Source of the DNA: Streptomyces genisteinicus
GTDB taxonomy: Bacteria; Actinomycetota; Actinomycetes; Streptomycetales; Streptomycetaceae
Assembly (NCBI RefSeq): GCF_014489615.1
Contig: NZ_CP060825.1
Coordinates: 62,001 to 126,000, forward strand
Length of the DNA stretch: 64,000 bases
Direction of reading: 5' to 3'
Shown: positions 19,917 through 28,199 of the stretch, in pieces
Layout of the letters: each line of letters starts with the position of its first letter
How positions within the stretch are numbered: the first letter of the stretch is position 1
Position numbers and translations under genes: made by a program
The notes under the pieces: generated by a model
Told to the model about the DNA's origin: nothing
Seen by the model: only the letters and a program-made list of their open reading frames with translations
Databases searched by the model: none

Positions 19917-20711
19917 GTGCCGGGAGGCAGGCTCACCCAGAAGGACCGTCAGCAGATCGCGCTGGGACTGGCCGACGGCCTCGCGTACGCGGAGATCGCG
20001 AGGAGCCTCGACCGCCCCACCTCGACGATCACCCGCGAGGTGATGCGCAACGGCGGCCCGACCGGGTACCGCGCCGACCTGGCGCACCGGGCCACGGAAC
20101 AGCGCGCCCACCGGCGGAAGGGGACGGCACCCCGGCCCTCGGACCCGGTCCCCCAGCCGCACGGACGCGACGCCGACGCCGTGCGCGCGTACGAGGAGAC
20201 CTTCACGACCGTCATGATGCAGTCGGGCCTGCCCAAGATGATGGCCCGGGTGATGGTCGCCCTCCTCACCACCGACACCGGCAGCATGACCGCCGCCGAA
20301 CTCGCGCGGCGCCTCGAGGTCAGCCCGGCGACGATCTCCAAGTCGATCACCTTCCTGGAGAGCCAGTCGCTGGTCCGCCGGGAACGCGACGAGGGCCGTC
20401 GCGAGCGCTATGTCATCGACGACGACCTCTGGTACCAGTCCATGGAGGCCAGCGTGCGCTCCCTCGCCCAGCAGGTCGAGATCGCACGTGAGGGCGTCGG
20501 CGTCCTCGGGCCCGGCACCCCCGCCGCCACCCGCCTGGAGAACGTGGCCCGCTTCCTCGACTTCGTCGGCGAGAGCCTGGGCCGGGCCGCCGAGCAGGCC
20601 CGCGCCGTCCTCTACACCACCTCCGGCACACCCGGCGGGTCCGGGACGGCGGCACCGCCCGGCACCGACCCCGGGAGCGCCGGCGCTCCGCACGACCGGC
20701 CGGCGGACTGA
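19917..20711 (+). CDS. GbsR/MarR-family regulator with N-terminal IS30-like helix-turn-helix
   Basis: 264 residues from a GTG with GGAGGAGG seven bases upstream; the frame is open further but lacks a site. Residues about 5-50 (LTQKDRQQIALGLADGLAYAEIARSLDRPTSTITREV) form a helix-turn-helix of the type in IS30 transposase N-termini. Residues about 85-190 hold a MarR/GbsR winged helix (MTAAELARRLEVSPATISKSITFLESQSLVRRERDEGRR). The tail is proline/glycine-rich. Two DNA-binding modules in one chain are characteristic of this Streptomyces regulator group. It probably represses the divergent DUF4097 gene and itself through the TTGC sites. Confidence 0.85.
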   Translation: MPGGRLTQKDRQQIALGLADGLAYAEIARSLDRPTSTITREVMRNGGPTGYRADLAHRATEQRAHRRKGTAPRPSDPVPQPHGRDADAVRAYEETFTTVMMQSGLPKMMARVMVALLTTDTGSMTAAELARRLEVSPATISKSITFLESQSLVRRERDEGRRERYVIDDDLWYQSMEASVRSLAQQVEIAREGVGVLGPGTPAATRLENVARFLDFVGESLGRAAEQARAVLYTTSGTPGGSGTAAPPGTDPGSAGAPHDRPAD

Positions 20712-20822
20712 CCGCGCCCGGGCCCGGGCTCCCATGCGCTCGCCCCTCTCCGGGCCGCGGGCGCACCGTGCGAGACCGGTGGGCGATGGCAGGTTTGGCA
20801 TGGCCCAGACGGTGCAGAAGAT

Positions 20823-20837
20823 GAGCTGAGACAGCTC
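20823..20837. promoter_or_regulatory. Short perfect inverted repeat upstream of glsB-like gene
   Basis: GAGCTG and CAGCTC are separated by AGA, 26 bases before the start codon. It could be an operator or a small hairpin in the leader. The partner protein is not apparent. Confidence 0.3.
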
Positions 20838-20862
20838 TTGCACTGAGGGATGGAGATGCGGT

Positions 20863-21138
20863 ATGGGCATCATCGCGTGGATCATCATCGGCCTGCTCGC
20901 GGGCGCCATCGCCAAGGCGATCATGCCGGGCAAGGACCCCGGCGGCGTCATCGTCACCATGCTCATCGGCATCGCGGGCGGTCTGCTCGGCGGCTGGCTC
21001 GGCAAGGTGGTCTTCGGGGTCGACTCCGTCGACGGCTTCTTCGAGATATCCACCTGGATCGCCGCGATCGTCGGATCGCTCATCCTGCTCGTGCTCTACC
21101 GGCTCGTCACCGGCGGCCGTTCGCGCCGCCGCGCCTGA
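20863..21138 (+). CDS. GlsB/YeaQ/YmgE-family stress-response membrane protein
   Basis: 91 residues, three membrane helices (IIAWIIIGLLAGAIAKAIM; VIVTMLIGIAGGLLGGWLG; ISTWIAAIVGSLILLVLY) and a basic C-terminus. The PGKDPGG loop and the glycine-zipper second helix are the family signature. Members are small inner-membrane proteins induced by envelope or general stress. ATG with GGAG upstream. Monocistronic, with a hairpin after the stop. Confidence 0.92.
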   Translation: MGIIAWIIIGLLAGAIAKAIMPGKDPGGVIVTMLIGIAGGLLGGWLGKVVFGVDSVDGFFEISTWIAAIVGSLILLVLYRLVTGGRSRRRA

Positions 21139-21171
21139 CACACCGGGCGACCGCGCGTACGAGCCACCCCG

Positions 21172-21210
21172 GACGGCTCCCCTCCCGCCTTGTGCGGGGC
21201 GGGAGCCGTC
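21172..21210 (+). terminator. Hairpin terminator after glsB-like gene
   Basis: GACGGCTCCC at 21172 pairs with GGGAGCCGTC ending at 21210, with further CCCGCC/GGCGGG pairing inside after a small bulge; it lies 33 bases after the stop. Confidence 0.6.
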
Positions 21211-21436
21211 GGCGTGTGCCCTCACCGCCGTCCTGGACGGCCGTGGAGGACGGCCGTGCAGGTCGGCCGGACCGCCGTCGCGGCGCTCAGGGGGAACCGC
21301 CCGTCGGGCCCTTCCGCACACGGGACGGGCACCGCGCCGCGGGAGGACCGGGGCCGCCGCGGCTCGCCGCCGCCCCCATCGCATAACCTCGTGCCTGGAG
21401 ACGTCACAGGCGTGTGTTCACCCTCGGGAGGCGACG

Positions 21437-22273
21437 GTGTTCGGAAGGGGCACGCGGTTGCTCGCGGGTGCCGCGGTCGTGGCCGGCATGGTGCTCGTCG
21501 GCCCCAGCGCGCCGAGCGGGGCCCTCTCCGCCGGGGCGCTGCCCGCGGAGGCGGCCCGGGACGCCGTGCCGAACCGGGTGATGACCTGGAACCTCTGCAA
21601 CCCCTGCGACGCGGGCAACGGCGACCGCGCGGCGGAGATCGCCGCGTACGCGCCCCAGGTCGTGGGCCTCCAGGAGGCGTGCGTCCGCGACGTCAGGAAG
21701 ATCCGGGAGGACCTGGAGCGCCGTCACGGGCTGGTCTACCACGTCGAGTACGGGCCCGTGCTGCAGAACTGGGGCCGCTGCGGCGGGCTCCCGTGGGACC
21801 CCGGCGGCTACGGGCAGGCCATCCTGTCGGCGGCCCCGATGACGGACCGCATCAGCGTGGAGTATCCGGACGGGGGCTCCGAGGACCGCGGTTACATGGC
21901 CGTCACCACCACCGTGGGCGGTTCGCCCGTGCGCGTGTTCAACACCCATCTCGCGCAGCGGCGCCAGGAATCGGTCCGCGCGGAGCAGACCCGGGTCCTC
22001 GCCGCCGCCGTCGAGCCGTACGAACGCGCGATCGTGCTCGGCGACTTCAACGCCGTGCCCGACGCCCCGGAGCTCGCCCGGGTGTGGGCACTCGCCACGG
22101 ACACCGATCCCCAGTGCCGCCCTTCGCCGGTCGGCGACTGCCGGACGACCACGGACTGGCGCAGCAAGTTCGACTACATCTTCCTGCGCGGCATCGTGCC
22201 GCTCGAACACCGCGTCCGCCCCAGCGACTACTCGGACCACGACCTGGTCCACGCCGACCTGGGCCCGGTGTAA
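21437..22273 (+). CDS. Secreted endonuclease/exonuclease/phosphatase-family protein
   Basis: 278 residues from a GTG with GGGAGG upstream. A signal peptide (about 1-38, hydrophobic core AGAAVVAGMVLVGPSA) indicates export. The mature part has the EEP superfamily metal-site motifs in order: VMTWNLC, VVGLQEAC (catalytic metal Glu), VFNTHLAQ, VLGDFNAVP, and the C-terminal DYSDHDLV histidine. Cysteines at CNPCDAGN, in the middle and at PQCRPSPVGDC suggest disulfides, fitting an extracellular enzyme. The substrate could be nucleic acid, a phospholipid or another phosphodiester. Stand-alone gene. Confidence 0.88.
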   Translation: MFGRGTRLLAGAAVVAGMVLVGPSAPSGALSAGALPAEAARDAVPNRVMTWNLCNPCDAGNGDRAAEIAAYAPQVVGLQEACVRDVRKIREDLERRHGLVYHVEYGPVLQNWGRCGGLPWDPGGYGQAILSAAPMTDRISVEYPDGGSEDRGYMAVTTTVGGSPVRVFNTHLAQRRQESVRAEQTRVLAAAVEPYERAIVLGDFNAVPDAPELARVWALATDTDPQCRPSPVGDCRTTTDWRSKFDYIFLRGIVPLEHRVRPSDYSDHDLVHADLGPV

Positions 22274-22496
22274 CGGCCGCAGCGGGGGCGGTGCCCGGTC
22301 CGCGCACACCGAGCCGCCGGGCGGGAACAGCCCGCGACCGGACGCATCCGCGGGCGCGACGCATCGGCGGGCCGGACGAATTCGCGGGCGGGCCGGTGAA
22401 CGGCCGGATCCGGGGCACCGTATGAGCAACCGGCGGACACACGCCAGGAGACCAGGGCTGCGCGCGGCCCGCTCGCAGCGACAGGAGACACCCTCC

Positions 22497-22802
22497 GTGA
22501 CTTCGGCCATTCTTCCGTCCCCTGCCGCCGACGCGGCCCACGACGCCGCGCACACGACCGCCGCGCGGTTCCGGCACGGTGTCTACGCGGTGCCCTGCAC
22601 GACGTGCCACGTGCCCGCGGGCGCGCTCTGCCTCGCCCGCCGGTCGGTCCACCCGTCCCGGCGCGAGGCCTACCGGGTGGACCACCGCTCCTCGGTCCTG
22701 GTGCCGCTCCTCGTGGGACGGGACCAGGCTCCTGCCTCGCCGGGGCCGGTGCGGCCGCGGACGGCCGCACCGGCGGGACGCCGGGACCGCACCGGCCCCT
22801 GA
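22497..22802 (+). CDS. Small zinc-finger protein of phage/plasmid DNA-binding type
   Basis: 101 residues from a GTG with AGGAG upstream; an in-frame ATG at 22422 would add 25 basic residues. The centre has VPCTTCHVPAGALC followed by HPSRREAYRVDH, giving CxxC, a third cysteine and histidines spaced as in the short CxxC-x(n)-C-x(n)-H zinc-binding domains found in actinobacterial and phage proteins. The rest is low-complexity. Probably binds nucleic acid. No operon partner. Confidence 0.6.
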   Translation: MTSAILPSPAADAAHDAAHTTAARFRHGVYAVPCTTCHVPAGALCLARRSVHPSRREAYRVDHRSSVLVPLLVGRDQAPASPGPVRPRTAAPAGRRDRTGP

Positions 22803-22839
22803 GAACCCGGCCGCCGCTTTGTGCGCCTCCCTTGTGCCG

Positions 22840-23229
22840 CTACTTCATGGCGGCGATCTGGATGAGGTTGCCGCAGGTGTCGTCGAGGACCGCCGTGACC
22901 ACCGGCCCCAGGTCGGTGGCCTCCTGGGTGAACTCGACACCCAGGCCCTTGAGCCGCTCGACCTCGGCGTGCACGTCGTCGACGGCGAACTGCGTGAACG
23001 GGATGCCGTCGGCGGCCAGGGCGCTCTTGAACGGGCCCGCGGCCGGGTGCCCGTCGGGCTCCAGGAGGAGTTCGACGCCCTCCGGGTCGGCGGGGGACAC
23101 GACGGTGAGCCAACGGGCGGCGCCCGCCGGGACGTCGGTCTTCTTGATGAAGCCCAGCTTCTCCGTGTAGAAGGCGAGCGCCTTCGCCTGGTCGTCGACG
23201 AGCACGCTGGTGATGTTGATACGGATCAT
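22840..23229 (-). CDS. VOC-family (glyoxalase/bleomycin-resistance fold) protein
   Basis: 129 residues. The paired beta-alpha-beta-beta-beta modules are visible: IRINITSVLVDDQAKALAFYTEKLGF at the start and FTQFAVDDVHAEVERLKGLGVEF in the second half, ending with DDTCGNLIQIAAM. Metal-ligand positions of the fold are plausible (Glu in GVELLLEP, Gln near the end). The ATG overlaps the stop of the ArsR gene by four bases, so the two are translationally coupled. Probably a small-molecule binding or detoxifying protein controlled by that regulator. Confidence 0.88.
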   Translation of the reverse strand: MIRINITSVLVDDQAKALAFYTEKLGFIKKTDVPAGAARWLTVVSPADPEGVELLLEPDGHPAAGPFKSALAADGIPFTQFAVDDVHAEVERLKGLGVEFTQEATDLGPVVTAVLDDTCGNLIQIAAMK

Positions 23230-23525
23230 GGACTCGGTTCCTCTGGTTGCTCGATGGGCCACCGCTCGACGATCGAGCGCAGCGGACTGGTGTCGATATG
23301 GTGGAATTTGTACCGCCCTTGGCGGCGCGTGCGCACAAGACCCGCCTGTTCGAGCACGGCGAGATGCTGCGAGATGGCCTGCCGCGAGGAGGCCAGTCCG
23401 TGCTTCATCGAAAGCCGGCCGCAGATCTCGAACAGCGTCTGGCCGTCACTGTCGGCCAGTTCGTCGAGGATGATGCGCCGCGTCGCGTCACCGAGGGCTC
23501 TGTACAGGTCCGGATCGGCTGCCAC
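23226..23525 (-). CDS. ArsR-family winged-helix repressor
   Basis: 99 residues from a GTG at 23525. The winged helix (LYRALGDATRRIILDELADSDGQTLFEICGRLSMKHGLASSRQAISQHLAVLEQAGLVRTRRQGRYKFHHI) is complete; no classical metal-binding cysteine pair is present in helix 3, so it is likely ligand- or substrate-responsive. The GTG was chosen because a near-consensus -10 lies six bases upstream, implying a leaderless message. The stop overlaps the ATG of the VOC gene, an ArsR-VOC pair common in actinobacteria. A 20-bp palindrome fills the promoter spacer, so autoregulation is expected. Confidence 0.88.
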   Translation of the reverse strand: MAADPDLYRALGDATRRIILDELADSDGQTLFEICGRLSMKHGLASSRQAISQHLAVLEQAGLVRTRRQGRYKFHHIDTSPLRSIVERWPIEQPEEPSP

Positions 23526-23531
23526 GTCTCC

Positions 23532-23561
23532 GTTATAGGCAAGTGGCCACTTGCCTGTCAA
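23532..23561 (-). promoter_or_regulatory. arsR-VOC promoter with a perfect palindromic operator in the spacer
   Basis: On the minus strand TTGACA (23561-23556) and TATAAC (23537-23532) are separated by 18 bases. The perfect 20-bp palindrome AGGCAAGTGGCCACTTGCCT (23537-23556) fills the spacer. The GTG start follows six bases after the -10. Repressor binding would block polymerase directly. Confidence 0.8.
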
Positions 23562-23686
23562 TCGCGGCACCGGAGTCCGGAGCGGCACGGGGCACGGCAC
23601 GCGCGGGTAACCGGCGGGCCCCCACGGTCCCGGCGGGCCCCGTGCGGACGGGGTGCACCGTGCGGCGGCGCACCTATCATCGGCGC

Positions 23687-24070
23687 ATGGCTTGCCGCAT
23701 CAGCGAACTCGTGATCGACGCGGAGGACCCCGGCCTGCTCGCCGCCTTCTGGTGCGAGGTGCTGGGCTATGCCGAGCTGGACCGGGAGGACGACGGCAGC
23801 ATCCAGATCGGCCCGCCGGGCGCCGCGGACGGCGGGGTGCTGCCGACCGTCGTGCTGAACGCGGGGCGCGACCCGCGCCGGGGCAAGCTCCCCCTGCACT
23901 TCGACGTCAGCGCCACCGACCGCGACCAGGAGGCCGAACTGGCCAGGCTGCTCGCTCTGGGCGCGGTGCCCGTCGACGTGGGCCAGAGCGGCACGGAGAG
24001 CTGGCACGTCCTGGCGGACCCGGAGGGCAACGAGTTCTGCCTGCTGCGTGCACGGGTGGAGCCCGCCTGA
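23687..24070 (+). CDS. VOC-family protein (glyoxalase-like domain)
   Basis: 127 residues. Starts CRISELVIDAEDPGLLAAFWCEVLGYAEL and ends with WHVLADPEGNEFCLLRARV, the pattern of the actinobacterial glyoxalase-like (Glyoxalase_6) proteins. TATCAT at 23675-23680 lies six bases before the ATG, so the message is probably leaderless. It is divergent from the ArsR-VOC pair; whether the same repressor controls it is unclear, as its -10 is about 115 bases from the palindrome. Confidence 0.85.
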   Translation: MACRISELVIDAEDPGLLAAFWCEVLGYAELDREDDGSIQIGPPGAADGGVLPTVVLNAGRDPRRGKLPLHFDVSATDRDQEAELARLLALGAVPVDVGQSGTESWHVLADPEGNEFCLLRARVEPA

Positions 24071-24218
24071 CGGTCCGCCGGCCGTCCGGCCGGCGATCCG
24101 CGTCCGCCGGGCGGGAGGTGCGCCGCCTCCCGGGCCGGGAGGCGCGGCTCGGCACCCCGGGCCGGCCGGTCCGCTCCCCCGGCGTCCGCAGGGCACGGCT
24201 TCGGCGGCGGGCGGGGAT

Positions 24219-25421
24219 TCACCCCGCCGGGACGTCCCTGACGAACACGACGCCGTCGATCGCGGGGAGATGGGCCGGGTCGAGCGTGGCGTAGCCGAAC
24301 CACGGGGATGTCCGGGGAGCCGGCAGCCCGGGGCCGAGGGCGCCGGACAGGGCGGCGGGGTCCACGAGACAGCGGTCGCCGGGCAGCGCGTAGAGGAGTC
24401 CTTCGACGGTGCCGGGCGGCGGCACGTCCACCCCCTGGTGCCGGAGGGTGCCGAGGGCCGTGGCGAGGAAGGCGTACTCCCCGCCGAGGCGCTCACTCAC
24501 CAGGGCGCCGGCGCTCCACCATTCCAGCGGCGCGCCGCCCATGGTCATCGAGCTCTTGTCGCGCTGGAGATGGGAGTTGTGGGCGTGCACGAGGACCGGT
24601 CCGCGATCGGCGGCGGCCAGGAGGCCGCGGGCCATCATGTCGTCCCGCACGGCACACAGCCGGGCCAGGCGCAGCGGGGAGGGGTCGGCCATGGCCGCGT
24701 GGTAGCGCAGGAGTCCGGTGGCGGTGCGCGCGTACAGGCGAACCCTGTCCAGCTCCTCGGGCCGGGCTGCCGAGACCAGGTGGGGCGCCTCGGTGTCGAG
24801 CAGCGCGGCGAGGTCGTGGGCGAGCAGCCGCAGCCGGTCGGCCTCTGCCGTGCGGCCGACGGACAGGGACGGTTCCGACCCCAGGTCGGGGGCGGTCCAC
24901 CGCGCGTCGTCGCCGATGAGGCGGTCCAGTGTTGCTGCGGTGCACGGCAGCAGGTCCGGGTCCAGGTGGGCGGCGAGTGCGGCGTGGAGGGCGGTGAGGG
25001 CCTGCCGGGGGCTGTCGGCGCCGGCCATCTCCAGCGGGCCGTCGATCCCGGCGAAGCGGACCCGGCCGGGCAGGGGCCGGCCGTCGTTGTACGCCCGCAT
25101 CCAGCGCACCAGTTCGCGGTTGGCCCGTGAGGCTCCCCAGCCGTGGCTGAACCCGCGCTCCATGGCCTCGTCGAGGGTGCCGGTGCCGTGGGTGACCCAG
25201 TCGTCGACGAGGAGGCCCTTCATGCAGTCGCTCTCCATCGCGACCGTGCGGTAGCCCGCCTCGTCGACGAGCCGGAAGAAGAGCTCGTTGCGGACGTCGA
25301 GCAGGGCCTCCTCGCCGTGCGTGGGCTCCCCCAGGGCCAGGACGCGGGGGCGGTCCGGGAGCAGCCCGATGACGGAGGCGGCGTCGAGGGCGTGGGCGGT
25401 CTTCTTGATGTCCGTAGCCAT
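24219..25421 (-). CDS. Erythromycin esterase-family protein
   Basis: 400 residues. Family motifs appear in order: VLALGEPTHGEEALLDVRNELFFRLV (His and Glu of the catalytic region), VAMESDC, MERGFSHGWGASRANRELVRWMR, VRFAGIDGP, and VLVHAHNSHLQRD. The erythromycin-esterase superfamily includes true macrolide esterases (Ere) and many proteins with other, mostly unknown, substrates, so resistance is only a possibility. TAGCGT on the minus strand (25434-25429) lies seven bases before the ATG (leaderless type). It is divergent from a double-MerR regulator, which probably controls it. Confidence 0.87.
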   Translation of the reverse strand: MATDIKKTAHALDAASVIGLLPDRPRVLALGEPTHGEEALLDVRNELFFRLVDEAGYRTVAMESDCMKGLLVDDWVTHGTGTLDEAMERGFSHGWGASRANRELVRWMRAYNDGRPLPGRVRFAGIDGPLEMAGADSPRQALTALHAALAAHLDPDLLPCTAATLDRLIGDDARWTAPDLGSEPSLSVGRTAEADRLRLLAHDLAALLDTEAPHLVSAARPEELDRVRLYARTATGLLRYHAAMADPSPLRLARLCAVRDDMMARGLLAAADRGPVLVHAHNSHLQRDKSSMTMGGAPLEWWSAGALVSERLGGEYAFLATALGTLRHQGVDVPPPGTVEGLLYALPGDRCLVDPAALSGALGPGLPAPRTSPWFGYATLDPAHLPAIDGVVFVRDVPAG

Positions 25422-25479
25422 GGCGTCAACGCTATCGTTGAACCTTCGGTGGAGACTTTTCAGCGGTGGTGACGGCTGT

Positions 25480-26211
25480 ATGGGGAAAAACCTTCAAACG
25501 GGGGATCGGCTGCGGCCGGTGGATCTGGCCAGTCGGCACGGGCTGTCCACCCAGGCGGTGAGGAACTACGAGGAGGCCGGAATCCTGCCGCCTGCCGCGC
25601 GCACGCCGAGCGGCTACCGGGTGTACGCGCCCCTGCACGCGGGCGCCCTGCGCGCGTTCCTCGCCCTGCTGCCGGGGCACGGGCACCAGCGGGCCGCGTC
25701 CATCATGCGGGCGGTGAACGCGGGCGCCCTCGACGAGGCGCTGCGGCTCGTCGACGAGACCCATGTCCAGCTCGTCGACGACCGGCGCACGCTGCGGGCC
25801 GTGGAGGACGCGCTCGCGGAGCTGGGGGCGGGCGCGGGGGCCGCGGCCGGCGAAGCGCCGTTCCCCGGCGGCCTGTTCATCGGGCCGCTGGCCCGGCAGC
25901 TGGGCATCCGTCCGGCGACGCTGCGCAAGTGGGAGCGTGCCGGGCTGGTGCGGCCGAGGCGCGACCCGCGGACCGGGTACCGCGTCTTCACGGAGGCGGA
26001 TGTGCGGGACGCCCGGCTGGCGCACCAGTTGAGGCGCGGCGGCCGGCCGCTGGAGCAGATCGCCACGCTGCTCGCGCAGGTGCGTGCGGCGGGCGGCCTC
26101 GAACCGCTGGAGGCCGCCCTGCGCGACTGGCACGGGCGGCTGTCGGCCCGCGGGCGGGCGATGCTCGCCGGGGCCGCCGCGTTGGAGGCGTACCTGGGGA
26201 TGCGCGACTGA
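25480..26211 (+). CDS. TioE-type transcriptional regulator with two MerR helix-turn-helix domains
   Basis: 243 residues. The first MerR domain is at about 10-60 (LRPVDLASRHGLSTQAVRNYEEAGILPPAARTPSGYRVY). A second complete one lies at about 128-180 (FIGPLARQLGIRPATLRKWERAGLVRPRRDPRTGYRVF). A helical linker joins them. Tandem MerR domains on one chain define the TioE group named from the thiocoraline cluster. With both domains on one chain it might bind as a monomer or recognise asymmetric DNA. It faces the erythromycin-esterase homologue. The region between (about 25435-25475) has TGAACC and TTTTCA half-sites but no clean dyad. Confidence 0.85.
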   Translation: MGKNLQTGDRLRPVDLASRHGLSTQAVRNYEEAGILPPAARTPSGYRVYAPLHAGALRAFLALLPGHGHQRAASIMRAVNAGALDEALRLVDETHVQLVDDRRTLRAVEDALAELGAGAGAAAGEAPFPGGLFIGPLARQLGIRPATLRKWERAGLVRPRRDPRTGYRVFTEADVRDARLAHQLRRGGRPLEQIATLLAQVRAAGGLEPLEAALRDWHGRLSARGRAMLAGAAALEAYLGMRD

Positions 26212-26585
26212 CGCCCGGGCACGGGCGGGGCCGGAGGTGTCCTCGGCGGCCTTGCGCCGGCCCCGGCCCGTCCGGCGGACGAAGCTCACCGGGTCCACCG
26301 GACCGGAGGCGTCCATGGGCCTGTACGGCTGATACCCGCGGACGGACGAACGCACGGTCCCCCGGAGGCGCAGCCGGCCCCGGTACGGCCGGCACCCGGG
26401 AGCGGGCCCGGCTCGCCGGAGCCCCCGGCCGGCGGACCACCCGGGCCCCGCGCGGCCGGGGACCACGGCAGATAGAGGACCCCTCGGCGGGCGGCGGACG
26501 CGAGGGGGCGCGGAGGCCGGCGCGGCGGTGCGATCCGGCCGGCGCCGCCCTGCCACGGGCCCGCCGGCGGGACGACGCGGCACGG
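26212..26585. other. Intergenic stretch, nothing recognised
   Basis: 374 bases of very high GC between the convergent ends of the TioE-type regulator and a TetR gene. No open frame with a start site, no strong long hairpin and no tandem array was found. Confidence 0.5.
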
Positions 26586-27209
26586 TCAGGCGATGCCCGC
26601 CGCGGCGGCCGCGAGCGCGGTGCGCAGCGCGGCCGTGAGATCGGCGCGGGCGCGCGCCGCGTCGCTGCCGGGGTCGACGTGGTGGGCGTGGTGTTCGACC
26701 GCCGCGCGCAGGGCGGCGTTGAGCATGGCCGCCCAGATCGCGGGACGCACGTCGTCGGCGGGCAGCCGGCCGCGCTCGGCGAGGGCCCGGGCGAAGGCGG
26801 GTTCCGCCTCGTCGTGGGTCTGGAGCCAGACCGCCCGCAGTCCCGGTTCCGTGCGGGTGAGCCGCACCAGGGCCCCGACGTCGGGGCCGGCCAGGCCGGC
26901 GTCCGCCGTCCACATTCCGTCGAAGGCCTCGTCGAGCGGCCGCCCCGGGGGCCACTGCCGCAGCGCCGCGGCGATCGCCTCGATGCCCGTCGAGAGCAGC
27001 GGCCGGACGCAGGACTCCTTGGTCGGGAAGTAGCGCCAGACGGTGCGCGACGAGACGCCGACCGCCTGCCCGATCTGCTCCCCGGTGGTGGCCGCCACCC
27101 CCTGCGCGATGAACAGGCCGACGGCGGCGCGGGCGATCTCCAGGCGGACGGCGGCCTTGCGCTCCTCGCTCAGCGGGGGTCGCCCCGTCCGTCCGCGTGC
27201 TGTGGTCAT
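26586..27209 (-). CDS. TetR-family repressor
   Basis: 207 residues from an ATG with GGAGGGG upstream. The N-terminal helix-turn-helix (about 20-66) includes ARAAVGLFIAQGVAATTGEQIGQAVGVSSRTVWRYFPTKE. The C-terminal ligand domain is unremarkable. It is divergent from an SDR gene, and a 41-bp inverted repeat lies exactly between them, so it almost certainly represses both. The likely ligand is the SDR substrate or product. Confidence 0.9.
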   Translation of the reverse strand: MTTARGRTGRPPLSEERKAAVRLEIARAAVGLFIAQGVAATTGEQIGQAVGVSSRTVWRYFPTKESCVRPLLSTGIEAIAAALRQWPPGRPLDEAFDGMWTADAGLAGPDVGALVRLTRTEPGLRAVWLQTHDEAEPAFARALAERGRLPADDVRPAIWAAMLNAALRAAVEHHAHHVDPGSDAARARADLTAALRTALAAAAAGIA

Positions 27210-27250
27210 CGTCCCCTCCGGCGCCGGTGCTGCGTGACCGGTGTATTGTC

Positions 27251-27291
27251 CACCACGACTTTATGTCACTGAGAGACATAAAGTCGTGGTG
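27251..27291. promoter_or_regulatory. TetR operator: perfect 17-bp inverted repeat with 7-bp spacer
   Basis: Arms at 27251-27267 and 27275-27291 are perfect inverted copies beginning CACCACGACTTTATGTC, around ACTGAGA. This is far longer than a single TetR half-site and stands in an otherwise GC-rich region between tetR and the SDR gene. It could also fold as a leader hairpin on either strand. Confidence 0.75.
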
Positions 27292-27328
27292 CTGTCACCG
27301 GGACAGCGATGCGACGAAGGGAACAGCC

Positions 27329-28090
27329 ATGGCGGAGGACCGCACCGGAAGAAGCGTGATCGTCACCGGAGCGGGGTCCGGCATCGGCCGGGCAGCCGCC
27401 CTGGCCTTCGCGGCGCAGGGAGACCGTGTCGTCGTGGCGGACCTGAACGCGGCCGGCGCCACCGCGGTCGCCGGGGAGATCGAGGCTGCGGGCGGTGTCG
27501 CGGTGGCCGTCGCGGGCGATCTGAGCGAGCAGGCGGTGGTGGACCGCGTGACGTCCACGGCGGTCGAGCGGTTCGGCGGCGTGGACGTGCTCGTCAACAA
27601 CGCGGGGATCATGGACAGCATGTCGGCGGCGGCCGATGTGAGCGACGCCGAGTGGGAGCGGGTGATCCGGGTCAACCTGACCGCTCCCTTCCTGCTCACC
27701 CGTGCCGTCCTCCCCCACATGCTGGCCGCGGGCCGCGGCGCCGTGGTGAACACGGCGTCGGAGGCCGCCCTGCGGGGCAGTGCGGCGGGGGCCGCCTACA
27801 CGGCGTCGAAGCACGGGGTGGTCGGCCTGACGAAGTCCCTCGCGGTCATGTACCGGGGCCGCGGCATCCGCGCGAACGCCGTATGCCCCGGCGGCACGGC
27901 CACGGGCATCGCCGTCCAGGCGGACCCGGCCGCCCACGGCCCGGCGGTGCTCGGTCCGCACTTCGTGAACCTGGGGCGGGTCTCGCAGCCCGAGGAGCAG
28001 GCCGCCGCCATCCTCTTCCTCGCCTCGGACGCCGCGAGCAACGTCAACGGCGCGATCCTGCCCGTCGACGACGGATGGTCGGCCGTGTGA
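27329..28090 (+). CDS. Short-chain dehydrogenase/reductase
   Basis: 253 residues from an ATG with AAGGGA upstream. Classical SDR motifs: cofactor loop TGAGSGIG near residue 15, LVNNAGI near 87, serine in NTASEAAL, the catalytic YTASK near 154, and a C-terminal DDG segment. An Asp after the second strand (VVVADLN) favours NAD(H). It probably interconverts an alcohol and a ketone. Controlled by the divergent TetR gene. It converges on the Baeyer-Villiger monooxygenase gene, with a shared terminator; see that entry for a possible joint pathway. Confidence 0.92.
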   Translation: MAEDRTGRSVIVTGAGSGIGRAAALAFAAQGDRVVVADLNAAGATAVAGEIEAAGGVAVAVAGDLSEQAVVDRVTSTAVERFGGVDVLVNNAGIMDSMSAAADVSDAEWERVIRVNLTAPFLLTRAVLPHMLAAGRGAVVNTASEAALRGSAAGAAYTASKHGVVGLTKSLAVMYRGRGIRANAVCPGGTATGIAVQADPAAHGPAVLGPHFVNLGRVSQPEEQAAAILFLASDAASNVNGAILPVDDGWSAV

Positions 28091-28150
28091 GACCGCGCGG
28101 AGTCGCCCGGTTCCCCGGCCGGCGGTCACACCGGCCGGGCGCGCGCGGCC

Positions 28151-28196
28151 CGGACGCCTGCCCGGACGCGCTGTGGGGCGTCCGGGCAGGCGTCCG
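28151..28196. terminator. Bidirectional terminator, perfect 19-bp stem
   Basis: Arms at 28151-28169 and 28178-28196 are perfect complements with an eight-base loop, between the convergent SDR and monooxygenase stops. Confidence 0.8.
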
Positions 28197-28199
28197 CCG

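Noticed and set aside
24219..25421. Calling the erythromycin-esterase homologue a macrolide resistance gene (ere)
   Set aside because: Family motifs are present, but most members have other or unknown substrates, so a resistance name is not justified from sequence alone.
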